DNA of 26,888 bases from NCBI GenBank assembly GCA_002170485.2, contig NHDZ02000053.1:1-26888 (forward strand). The letters are read 5' to 3'. This document shows positions 1 through 7,291 of this stretch, in pieces. How positions within the stretch are numbered: the first letter of the stretch is position 1; every line of letters begins with the position of its first letter. This DNA comes from MED660 sp002691025 (GTDB lineage: Bacteria; Myxococcota_A; UBA9160; UBA4427). The notes under the pieces are model-generated. The model was not told the DNA's origin, did not search any database, and saw nothing but the letters and a program-made list of their open reading frames with translations. A program made the position numbers and the translations under genes.

Positions 1-683
1 CGCGTCGCCACATTGATGGCTCCCGCCGTCGAGTTCCGCCCCCAGAGCGTTCCTTGCGGTCCTCGCAACACTTCCACCTGGGCCAGGTCGAAGAAGCTCA
101 GAGCACTCGCGGCGGTCGGGTTGTTCTGGTAGATCCCGTCAATATTGAAAGCCACCGAAGGGTCTGCAAAACCATCACTCCCAATGCCTCGGATGGTGAT
201 GCGGGAAACGCCGAAGGTCTCCCCGTACTGAAGATTGGGAACCTGGGTTGCCAGAGACTCCACATCATAGATGCCTCGATCCACAAGCTGAGCGCCGCTC
301 AATGCGGTAATGGCCGCCGGAGTTTCCTGAAGGTTCGAGGTCCGCTTCTGCGCAGTCACCGTCACTTCCTCGATCCCGGTGTAGTCCTGGGGCTCCTCGA
401 TTTCCCCTTCCAGCGGAACCGTATTCTCGATCCCGCCCGCCTCCAGGACGGGCTCCCCGTCGGCTCGCTCCACGGCCTCGGGCGTCGGGTCCGCCACGAT
501 CAGGTTCGGGTCCGGCTCCGGCTCGAATTCGGATTTCACCGGGGTCGGACTGTCCGCGGCCACCGCGGCTGAATTCGGCTTCGCAGATTGAGTCTGCGCT
601 GTCGCCGCCAGTGGCCATGACAGGAGGAGGATCAGAAGAAAAAACCCGGTGGAGACGCTTCCAGCTCGATCCGTTCGGTGCAT
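1..683 (-). CDS. TonB-dependent outer-membrane receptor, N-terminal part (runs off left edge)
   Basis: This is an outer-membrane gated channel that imports a ligand using TonB energy; only the first 228 residues are in the window. Translating the minus strand from the ATG at 681-683 gives a signal peptide (hydrophobic residues about 13-28, ending AATAQ). A Pro/Glu/Asp-rich linker of about 75 residues follows, then a TonB-box-like EEVTVTAQKR at residues 105-114, then the plug domain. Plug hallmarks are visible: ETPAAITALSG, the VPNLQ segment, RITIRGIG, FNIDGIY, and the closing VEVLRGPQGTLWGRNSTAGAIN. An AAGGAGGT ribosome-binding site lies 10-11 bases before the ATG and fixes the start. The beta-barrel lies outside the window, so the ligand cannot be inferred. 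The TonB system at 2.1-7.3 kb is the likely energy source, but that is inference. Confidence 0.93.
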   Translation of the reverse strand, partial: MHRTDRAGSVSTGFFLLILLLSWPLAATAQTQSAKPNSAAVAADSPTPVKSEFEPEPDPNLIVADPTPEAVERADGEPVLEAGGIENTVPLEGEIEEPQDYTGIEEVTVTAQKRTSNLQETPAAITALSGAQLVDRGIYDVESLATQVPNLQYGETFGVSRITIRGIGSDGFADPSVAFNIDGIYQNNPTAASALSFFDLAQVEVLRGPQGTLWGRNSTAGAINVAT

Positions 684-997
684 CCGCGGTGTGACCTCCT
701 TGGCGAAGCACACCGAACGTCGCCACGCCGGACGTGATGTTGCGTATCATCACACCCGACACACCGGCGCCCCCAGAGCCCCGCGCATCTGATTCCCGAA
801 ACGACCACCGTCAAACCCGGTTCCTCTTGGGTTCAACCTTGCGACAGTCCTCTCAAAGGTATCCTATTCGCGGTCCCAAGTGCTAACGGGATTTAGTCTG
901 TAAGTCGAAATAAATCCACGACTGCCAGGCAAAGGGCCTCGGACCGGGATCTCAGGCGAAGCCGCCGCGTGTTCACGACGGTCGGCCAATCGGTCAA
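684..997. other. Intergenic region upstream of the TonB-dependent receptor
   Basis: About 310 bases lie between the receptor start and the end of the M41-like gene, both on the minus strand. The only clear signal is the receptor's ribosome-binding site at its left end. I see no convincing gene, Fur-box-like palindrome or strong terminator. Short open frames here have no protein-like composition. Confidence 0.5.
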
Positions 998-1624
998 TCA
1001 AGCAATCTGGCAATTGCGCAGAACCTGATCGCTCCGAGTTCCACTCAGACTCTGATGCCGACCGAGCGCATCCGCCAATTCCACAACCCCGGCCCAATTC
1101 GCTCGCAAGAGCCGAGCGGCCTCTTTCCAGTAGTCTGAATAGAAGATCTCGGCATTCCGCTCTCGGCCCACCAGCTTGGAGAGCGACGCCAGGGCTTGCC
1201 GGCCTTGCCCTGCTCGAAGCTGGGCCGCTTCAGAGACCAGATCCTCGGATCGAGCCTCCCAAGAAGCCAGCATGGATTCCGCCACCGCTCCTGCATACTG
1301 AAGGACCCCGTAGGCATCCACGATCGCATCCGAGGAAACCGGGGCCGGATTACCCCGGCGGGGCTCCCCGTCCGAAGGACGGCACACCATGGGAATCGGA
1401 AGCTTGGAAAAGGTGGAAATACCCACCCCGCCCGACTCGACGTCGCCTGCGCGCACGTCTCGAACCACTTCCTCGCCATAAAGCAGGAAACAGATCATCG
1501 ACTGAGCGGCCGCCGAGAAGGCTCTCTGCTTCTGCTCGTCATCTCGCCAGACCCACTCGCTCGTCTCTGCACGTCTGATGATTTCTCCGGTCTCGACCTG
1601 GCGCTGCATAGCTGTGGCTGACAT
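998..1624 (-). CDS. Degenerate M41 (FtsH-type) peptidase-like protein, zinc motif lost
   Basis: The product has 208 residues, no signal peptide and no membrane segment. The start at 1622-1624 follows an AAGGGA ribosome-binding site about 8 bases away; an upstream ATG at 1672 lacks one. The layout matches stand-alone M41 peptidase-like domains. RAFSAAAQSMICFLLYG (34-50) sits where such proteins have the AFHEAGHAVVA helix. VLQYAGAVAESML (107-119) resembles the AG-AAE helix. EDLVSEAAQL (127-136) resembles the helix supplying the third zinc ligand. YWKEAARLLRANWAGVVELA (165-184) followed by LSG at 193-195 matches the FtsH C-terminal helices before LSGEEV. HEAGH is replaced by SAAAQ (37-41), so zinc peptidase activity is not expected. 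The family link is my pattern match, not a search result; an unrelated helical protein is the alternative. The gene is divergent from the TonB operon. Confidence 0.72.
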   Translation of the reverse strand: MSATAMQRQVETGEIIRRAETSEWVWRDDEQKQRAFSAAAQSMICFLLYGEEVVRDVRAGDVESGGVGISTFSKLPIPMVCRPSDGEPRRGNPAPVSSDAIVDAYGVLQYAGAVAESMLASWEARSEDLVSEAAQLRAGQGRQALASLSKLVGRERNAEIFYSDYWKEAARLLRANWAGVVELADALGRHQSLSGTRSDQVLRNCQIA

Positions 1625-2088
1625 CGATGGTTCCCTTCTTTCCCCTCGGGGTTTGGCGCCGCCTATCGGCATTCCGTACGTATTTCATCGGCAAGATTCC
1701 GAAAAAGTTTATTCCCCTCCACGTGCGCCGGTTTGGGTGTGTCTTATTCCACACGATTCAACTGAGGTCTTTCGTCTTTACCATTGGATACAGAGGGCCA
1801 AAGTCCCACCGACTTCTTTCGCCCTCGACGCCGCAAAGAGAAACCCAAAACACTTCTCATCTCTTCGTCGAAGCCATGGATGTGCACTGAAGAGGTGCAC
1901 AATCGCGTCAGGTTGGCTAGCAAATGGTTGGGAAAGCGAAGCGGGTTTGCCTGCAATAGTGACGCGGGCAGCCCGTTCTCTTGTTTGTATTCATTTCTAC
2001 GTAAGATCAAGCAGCCAACCATTACATCGTCTTATTCAAATTGAAGACGCGGACTCATTCTGCGTCTTGAATCAAGTTGGAGGTTAAG
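1625..2088. promoter_or_regulatory. Divergent intergenic region with two dyads upstream of the TonB operon
   Basis: This 464-base region is visibly richer in A and T than its surroundings and separates two divergent genes, so it should hold both promoters. TGTGCAC at 1881-1887 pairs with GTGCACA at 1895-1901 (7-bp dyad, 7-base spacer), a possible operator. AAGACGC at 2044-2050 pairs with GCGTCTT at 2062-2068, a possible leader hairpin just before the ribosome-binding site. A weak sigma70-like pair, CTTGTT (1980-1985) and TAAGAT (2002-2007) with a 16-base spacer, could serve the operon. No Fur-box consensus was found. Overlapping open frames in this stretch look non-coding. Confidence 0.4.
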
Positions 2089-2892
2089 TTGAGCACCTTC
2101 GCGTACGTCCGCTCGGGACGACGTTCCTTACGAATTGCAGGCAGCATGGCGGGGATCGCCCTGCTCTTCTCTGCAAGCATGGCCATCGCTGAGCCGAATA
2201 TCGACGCAGCCATTGCCGAGGAACGTCAAGGCAACGATCAATCCATCGCGTCACAAAAGCGCATCAATGTGATCGACGATCAGACCGACGAAATGGCCAG
2301 TGAGTACCGCACGACACTGGACACCATCGAGTCACTGCGGGTCTACAACACGCAGCTTGAGAAGCTCATCGCCTCTCAGGAAGCCGAGTTGGCCTCACTT
2401 GACGAACAGATCGGCAACGTGACCCAGGTCGGCCGAGAGGTCACGCCGCTCATGCTTCGCATGGTGGAAGCCCTGGTGAACTTCGTCGACGCGGACGTGC
2501 CCATGCTCGTGAGCGAGCGGCAGGAGAGACTCGGCCAGCTGATCGGGTTGATGGACCGCGCCGATGTGGAGGACTCCGAAAAGTATCGCCGTATCATGGA
2601 GGCCTACCAGATCGAAAACGAATACGGACGAACCATCGAAGTCTATCAGGACACTCTCAGCATCGACGGCGAAGAGCGTACGCTTGACTTCCTGCGCGTC
2701 GGACGCGTAGCGCTTCTGTATCAGACCCTGGACGGCGAAGAAGTCGGCGCCTGGGACCAACAGGCCCGCGAGTGGGTCGAGCTTCCGAGCGAGTACTCGG
2801 ACTCGGTTCGCAAAGGCATCCGTATCGCACGCAAGCAACTCGCGCCGGACATGATCCGTGTCCCCGTGGCCGCGCCGGAGGATAAGAGCTGA
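2089..2892 (+). CDS. DUF3450 family periplasmic coiled-coil protein of the TonB2-type cluster
   Basis: This 267-residue predicted exported protein opens the TonB operon. I place the start at the TTG at 2089 because GGAGG (2079-2083) lies 5 bases upstream; another TTG at 2077 overlaps that site. The N-terminus MSTFAYVRSGRRSLRIAG followed by a hydrophobic run ending SMAIA reads as a signal peptide. A long coiled coil covers roughly residues 35-110. The DUF3450 signature then follows: LVNFVDADVPML, SERQERLGQLIGLMDRADV, EKYRRIMEAYQIENEYGRTI and RVGRVALLYQTLDG. In the family these genes sit just before ttpC/exbB/exbD/tonB, which is the case here. The molecular role is poorly defined; a periplasmic accessory of the ExbB/TtpC complex is likely. 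The stop overlaps the next start by one base. Confidence 0.92.
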   Translation: MSTFAYVRSGRRSLRIAGSMAGIALLFSASMAIAEPNIDAAIAEERQGNDQSIASQKRINVIDDQTDEMASEYRTTLDTIESLRVYNTQLEKLIASQEAELASLDEQIGNVTQVGREVTPLMLRMVEALVNFVDADVPMLVSERQERLGQLIGLMDRADVEDSEKYRRIMEAYQIENEYGRTIEVYQDTLSIDGEERTLDFLRVGRVALLYQTLDGEEVGAWDQQAREWVELPSEYSDSVRKGIRIARKQLAPDMIRVPVAAPEDKS

Positions 2893-4319
2893 TGAAACGT
2901 TTTTTCGTAGGCCTACTGGCCCTTTCCATCGGCCTTGCAACGGCCCTCCCTGCCCTGGGACAGGACGCAGCTGAGACCGCACCGGCGGCCAAGGCTCCCG
3001 CGATCACTCCCGAGGAAACTCTCACCCTGGATGAACTGCTTGAGCGCGTGCGCTCCGGCTGGCGCGCTGAGCGTGTGGAGAACCAGGCCAGAGAACGTGA
3101 CTTCCGGAACGCTCGATCTCGCCAGGCCGCTCTTCTTGAAGAGGCCCGAATCGCCCTGGCCGCCGAAGAGGATCGCGCAGCCTTCCTCGAGCAGTCCTTT
3201 GAGGACAATGAAATCGCCATTGCGGAACATGAAGAACTGCTGGCCCAGAAGCTGGGCACGCTGGGTGAACTGTTCGGTGTGGTGCGCCAGGTTGCAGGAG
3301 ACACTCGCAGCCAGGTCGAGAATTCAATCATCAGCTCCGAGTACCCGGACCGACTTCCTTTCCTCGACGAACTGGGCCAGAGCAAGGCCCTGCCCTCCAT
3401 CGAGAAACTGGAAGGCCTCTGGGCCACTCTGCTTGAAGAGATGATCGAGTCCAGTCGAGTCAGCCGCTACACCGCACCGGTGGTGCGAGCCAGTGGTGAA
3501 GAGGCCCCCATGGAAGTCATCCGCGTCGGTGCCTTCAATGCCGTGGGAGACGAGCAGTATCTGAAGTGGATCCCGGACGTCCAGAAGCTCGGTGAGATCG
3601 GACGCCAGCCCGCACCCAAATACGTGGACACCATCGCGGAGCTCGAAGACGCCACAAGTGGCCTTGTGCGCTTCGCCATCGATCCGGCTCGCGGTCAGAT
3701 CCTGGCCCTGCTGGTGTCGACCCCGACGCTGCGGGAACGCCTCGATTACGGTGGTGTGGTCGGATACGCGATCATCGTGTTGGGTCTCGCTACCTTCCTC
3801 TTCGGTTTGATCCGACTGGGTTACGTCACCCTCGTCAGCCGCAAGGTGGTGGCACAGAAGAGCTCTTCTGTTCCGGATGAGAGCAACCCCCTGGGTCGCG
3901 TGCTCAAGATCTACGCCGACAACAAGGCAATGGACACCGAAACATTGGAACTCAGATTGGAAGAGCAGGTTCTCAAGGAAACTGCCAAGATCGAGGGATT
4001 CCTATGGCTCATCAAGGTCGTCTCCGCGGTCGCTCCGCTGATGGGACTGCTCGGTACCGTGACCGGTATGATCAATACATTCCAGATCATCACCCTCTTC
4101 GGTACAGGCGATCCCAAGATGATGGCGAGCGGCATCTCGGAAGCGCTGGTCACCACCATGCTTGGGCTGGTTGTGGCCATCCCCTTGGTGCTGATGCATN
4201 CCCTTCTCGCCAGCATGGCGAAGGGCGTGACCACGGTCCTCGAAGAGCAGAGCACGGGGCTCATTGCCACTCAATCCGAAGCCGAAGGCGCAGGTCGTCC
4301 CGGCGTGGACCGGGCCTGA
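2892..4319 (+). CDS. TtpC-like large ExbB/MotA/TolQ-family protein
   Basis: This 475-residue protein combines a signal peptide (1-23, ending ALPALGQ), a long periplasmic part with a coiled coil (about 55-125), and a C-terminal MotA/TolQ/ExbB membrane domain. Predicted membrane segments lie near 288-308, 371-395 and 416-440. The family core motif APLMGLLGTVTGMI is at 381-394. The layout matches TtpC of the Vibrio TonB2 system, an ExbB-like inner-membrane protein needed with ExbB2/ExbD2/TonB2 for energised uptake. The start codon overlaps the DUF3450 stop (ATGA), implying translational coupling. One ambiguous base at 4200 leaves residue 437 undetermined without breaking the frame. Confidence 0.93.
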   Translation: MKRFFVGLLALSIGLATALPALGQDAAETAPAAKAPAITPEETLTLDELLERVRSGWRAERVENQARERDFRNARSRQAALLEEARIALAAEEDRAAFLEQSFEDNEIAIAEHEELLAQKLGTLGELFGVVRQVAGDTRSQVENSIISSEYPDRLPFLDELGQSKALPSIEKLEGLWATLLEEMIESSRVSRYTAPVVRASGEEAPMEVIRVGAFNAVGDEQYLKWIPDVQKLGEIGRQPAPKYVDTIAELEDATSGLVRFAIDPARGQILALLVSTPTLRERLDYGGVVGYAIIVLGLATFLFGLIRLGYVTLVSRKVVAQKSSSVPDESNPLGRVLKIYADNKAMDTETLELRLEEQVLKETAKIEGFLWLIKVVSAVAPLMGLLGTVTGMINTFQIITLFGTGDPKMMASGISEALVTTMLGLVVAIPLVLMHXLLASMAKGVTTVLEEQSTGLIATQSEAEGAGRPGVDRA

Positions 4320-4347
4320 GAAAGGCCCGGGGCCAGGGAAGAGCAGC

Positions 4348-4854
4348 ATGATTGAAGCGGTTAGCGACTTCATAAACCGAGGAGGTGACGTTCTCATCGT
4401 CATCTTCATCGTTACGGCCGCCATGTGGACGCTGATTCTGGAGCGCCAGTACTACTTCAGGATCGCCTATCCCAGCTTGCGGAAGAGCACCCTCGGAAAG
4501 TGGCACCAACGAGGGGACCAGATTTCGTGGCGGGCGCAACAGATCAGGGCCCTTTGGATTTCGGAAGCGTCAAGCGAACTCAACCGATCCATTACCATGA
4601 TCAATACATTGGTCGCGCTCTGCCCTCTTCTGGGACTCCTCGGGACGGTGACAGGCATGATCGAGGTGTTCGACGTCATGGCCACCGCGGGCAACAGCAA
4701 CGCGCGCGCGATGGCGGCCGGTGTCTCGAAAGCGACCATCCCCACCATGGCGGGCATGGTCGCCGCCCTCTCCGGTCTCTACTTTTCGGTACAACTCCAG
4801 CGCTTTGCCAAGGACCAGGGTGAAGAACTCGCTGACCAGATGACTCACGACTGA
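4348..4854 (+). CDS. exbB: Small ExbB-like proton-channel protein (MotA/TolQ/ExbB family)
   Basis: This 168-residue inner-membrane protein is the proton-channel subunit that partners ExbD and TonB. The start at 4348 is preceded by GGGAAGAG; the open frame extends further upstream, but that part overlaps no recognisable domain. Membrane segments are predicted near 13-31, 86-110 and 130-150. The conserved LCPLLGLLGTVTGMIEVF is at 91-108, followed by ATIPTMAGMVAALSGLYFS in the third helix. The short cytoplasmic loop is typical of TonB2-type ExbB2 rather than the longer E. coli ExbB. It lies 28 bases after the TtpC-like gene. Together the two give the paired large/small ExbB arrangement. Confidence 0.94.
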   Translation: MIEAVSDFINRGGDVLIVIFIVTAAMWTLILERQYYFRIAYPSLRKSTLGKWHQRGDQISWRAQQIRALWISEASSELNRSITMINTLVALCPLLGLLGTVTGMIEVFDVMATAGNSNARAMAAGVSKATIPTMAGMVAALSGLYFSVQLQRFAKDQGEELADQMTHD

Positions 4855-4895
4855 CGAGCCTCGGGCTCCTAAACCAAAGAATGGTGGCATAGAAA

Positions 4896-5303
4896 ATGCG
4901 TCGTAGAAGAGCGACTCAGGAAGAAGAAGCCGAGATCAACATCACGCCCATGCTGGACGTGGTCTTCATCATGCTCATCTTCTTCATCGTTACGGCTTCC
5001 TTCGTCAAGGAATCCGGCATTGATGTGAATCGACCGGATGCCGCTACGGCGACGGTCAAGGAACGCGGCAATATCCTTGTCGCAATCACCGACAACAATC
5101 AGATCTGGATTGACCGACGCCAGGTGGATGTCCGCTCGGTCCGGGCGAACATCGAACGCTTGCATGCCGAGAACCCTCAGGGTGCGGTGGTCATCCAAGC
5201 GGACGAGAACTCCAAGAACGGCCTATTGGTTCAGGTCATGGATGCAGCCCGACAGGCGGGTGTGTTCAACGTGTCGATTGCCGCCAACGAGGTCAGCGAG
5301 TAG
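4896..5303 (+). CDS. exbD: ExbD biopolymer transport protein
   Basis: This 135-residue protein has one transmembrane helix (about 20-37) and a periplasmic domain. The segment INITPMLDVVFIMLIFFIVT at 14-33 is the ExbD/TolR signature. Asp21 corresponds to the membrane aspartate (D25 in E. coli ExbD) that carries protons. The periplasmic part ends with VQVMDAARQAGVFNVSIA, the usual ExbD/TolR C-terminus. The start is the ATG at 4896; an earlier ATG at 4881 runs into a stop after three codons. The gene sits 41 bases after exbB and 6 before tonB. Confidence 0.96.
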   Translation: MRRRRATQEEEAEINITPMLDVVFIMLIFFIVTASFVKESGIDVNRPDAATATVKERGNILVAITDNNQIWIDRRQVDVRSVRANIERLHAENPQGAVVIQADENSKNGLLVQVMDAARQAGVFNVSIAANEVSE

Positions 5304-5309
5304 CCCGGA

Positions 5310-5930
5310 ATGCCTCTTCTTCTACGTCATATCGTCGCGGCCTTCGTCGCGCTGTCGATTACATTCGGCCTCTTCTACTTCATGCAGTATCTCATCTCGA
5401 TGGGCATGGATCGGGGTGCCGATGTCCAGAAGGGTCGTGTCATTGAATTCGTGCGCCTGAAGCGCGACAGCGAACTCATGACACGCAAGCGAGAGCTGCC
5501 CAAGAAGGAAAAACCGCCCGAACCGCCTCCGCCGCCGGACCTCCAGATGTCGCAAGCCGACGCGCCCGATGGAGACACCATGGCGATTGCGGCGCCTTCC
5601 CTCGATGCCGGGTTGGATCTCGGTGGGGGGCCCAATCTCGGAGTCGGAGCGAGTGATTCCGACAGCGTGCCCCTGGTCCGTGTGCCGCCCCAGTACCCGA
5701 TTCGCGCGTCGGAACGAGGGATCGAAGGCTGGGTGGTGCTCGAATTCACAATCACCGAAACCGGCACGGTGCGGAATCCCAAGGTCGTGGATGCCAAGCC
5801 GAAACGGATTTTCGATCGCGCCGCCATCCAGGCCATCCGGAAATGGAAATATCGTCCTCGTGTGATCGACGGGGTGGCCGTGGAACGAACCGAGGAAGTG
5901 AAGCTCACCTTCGATCTCGACGAGACCTGA
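5310..5930 (+). CDS. tonB: TonB-family energy-transducing protein
   Basis: This 206-residue protein transmits the energy of the ExbB/ExbD complex to outer-membrane receptors. It has an N-terminal membrane anchor (about 8-31), a short proline-rich stretch KKEKPPEPPPPPD (65-77), a Gly/Asp-rich linker, and a C-terminal TonB domain at about 119-206. That domain shows PPQYPIRASERGIEGWVVLE, the TGTV turn, and RAAIQAIRKWKYRPRVIDG. The proline spacer is much shorter than in E. coli TonB, which fits TonB2-type proteins. It starts 6 bases after the exbD stop, so the genes are surely co-transcribed. Confidence 0.96.
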   Translation: MPLLLRHIVAAFVALSITFGLFYFMQYLISMGMDRGADVQKGRVIEFVRLKRDSELMTRKRELPKKEKPPEPPPPPDLQMSQADAPDGDTMAIAAPSLDAGLDLGGGPNLGVGASDSDSVPLVRVPPQYPIRASERGIEGWVVLEFTITETGTVRNPKVVDAKPKRIFDRAAIQAIRKWKYRPRVIDGVAVERTEEVKLTFDLDET

Positions 5931-5979
5931 AGCTCGCCGAGGCCGCGATCAAGCTCACTTGCAGCCAAGGAGATCTATC

Positions 5980-7257
5980 ATGATGAATGGGCAAACCAAT
6001 CCGAAGACGATCCTCCGCCTTCTCACCATCATTGCTGTGGTTTCGTTGCTGGTTCTCTCCGGCGCTGGGCCACTCGCCGCCGCCGAAAAGAAGAAGAAGA
6101 GCCCGAAGAACTTCATCCCCAGCGCGGCCGTCGGCAAGAAACTCGTAAAAATCCAGGAACTCATGGAAGCCGAGCAGTTCGCCGAGGCCCTCGCCATCGT
6201 CGAGCCACTGACCCAGAAGAAGCGAATCAAGAAATTCGACAAGGCCACGCTGTACATGCTCCAGGGATATAACCTGGGCGCCCTTGAACGATACGATGAA
6301 ACCCTGGCCGCCTTTGAGAATGCGCTGGCGGTGGACTACCTGCCCGACTCGGCCACCCAGCAGCTGAAATACAACCTCGGTCAACTCTATCTCGGCCAAC
6401 AGGACTACGACCGCGCCATCGCGCTCTTCGAGGATTGGCTCGCCAATGCGCCCAAGCCCGACGCGCAGGCGAGGTTCATGATCACCATCGCCTACGTGGG
6501 AAAAGAGGACTGGCCATCCGCCCTTCAGTGGGCTCGGAAGTCCGTGGAACTCTCGCCGAGTCCGGTGGAGAACCGATTGCGACTCCAATTGGCCGCCGAA
6601 TTCCAGAACGGGAATATTCCCGAGACCATCGAGGTCCTGAAAACTCTCGCCACCCTCTTCCCGAAGAAGGACTACTACGTCCAACTCGCGGCGGGTTATT
6701 CGAATATCGGACAGGAAGAGGACGCGCTAGCTCTCCTTGAACTGGCCTACACGCTGGACTTCCTCGACCGGGAACGCGAACTCACCGCCCTCACCCAACG
6801 CTACCTCTATCACGACCTGCCCTGGCCTGGAGCCAAGGTCATGAAGAGAGGGCTCAAGGACGGCGTAATCGAAGACAACTCGGAAAACCTGGAGCTCTAC
6901 GCCAACAGCCTCCTTCATGCGCGGGAATACGACCTCGCGATCGACCCGCTTCGAGACGCAGCCGAAGCGGCTGAAAACGGCGATCTCTACCACCGGTTGG
7001 CCCAGGTGCACATCGAAGTGGAGAACTGGAACAAAGCACGAGGCGCGCTTGAATCGGCGCTGAACAAGGGCGACCTTCGCGACGAAGGCAGCGTCCTGCT
7101 GCTGCTCGGGATTGCCAATTTCAACGAGGATCGTCTGGACTCCGCTCGCAAGGCTTTTGAACGGGCGGCCAAGAACGAAAAACAGGCTGACAGTGCGGAG
7201 AAGTGGCTGAACCACGTCGAGGCCGCGGAGCTTCAAGCGAACGCCAACCAGGGCTGA
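5980..7257 (+). CDS. Secreted tetratricopeptide-repeat protein of the TonB2-type cluster
   Basis: This 425-residue protein has a signal peptide (hydrophobic about 11-30, ending PLAAA) followed by TPR-like helical repeats across most of its length, for example LYMLQGYNLGALERYDETLA and the LGQLYLGQQDYDRAIALFE unit. AAGGAG at 5967-5972, 7 bases upstream, selects the ATG at 5980 rather than a TTG at 5959. A TPR gene at the end of a DUF3450-ttpC-exbB-exbD-tonB operon is the typical gene order. Its role is probably periplasmic scaffolding within or around the transducing complex, which is inference from context. A basic EKKKKSPK stretch follows the predicted cleavage site. Confidence 0.92.
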   Translation: MMNGQTNPKTILRLLTIIAVVSLLVLSGAGPLAAAEKKKKSPKNFIPSAAVGKKLVKIQELMEAEQFAEALAIVEPLTQKKRIKKFDKATLYMLQGYNLGALERYDETLAAFENALAVDYLPDSATQQLKYNLGQLYLGQQDYDRAIALFEDWLANAPKPDAQARFMITIAYVGKEDWPSALQWARKSVELSPSPVENRLRLQLAAEFQNGNIPETIEVLKTLATLFPKKDYYVQLAAGYSNIGQEEDALALLELAYTLDFLDRERELTALTQRYLYHDLPWPGAKVMKRGLKDGVIEDNSENLELYANSLLHAREYDLAIDPLRDAAEAAENGDLYHRLAQVHIEVENWNKARGALESALNKGDLRDEGSVLLLLGIANFNEDRLDSARKAFERAAKNEKQADSAEKWLNHVEAAELQANANQG

Positions 7258-7291
7258 GCCGACTGAGCCCACTGCGCAAGGGAGTCTGGCC

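Noticed and set aside
54..572. Plus-strand open frame at the left edge
   Set aside because: The minus strand here encodes a clear TonB-dependent receptor signal peptide, TonB box and plug; the plus frame is its shadow.
684..997. Possible Fur-regulated promoter for the receptor
   Set aside because: I looked for a Fur-box-like palindrome of alternating GATAAT/ATTATC units and found none.
1578..2087. Overlapping plus-strand open frames in the divergent intergenic region
   Set aside because: Composition is not protein-like, no ribosome-binding sites were seen, and they overlap the start of the M41-like gene.
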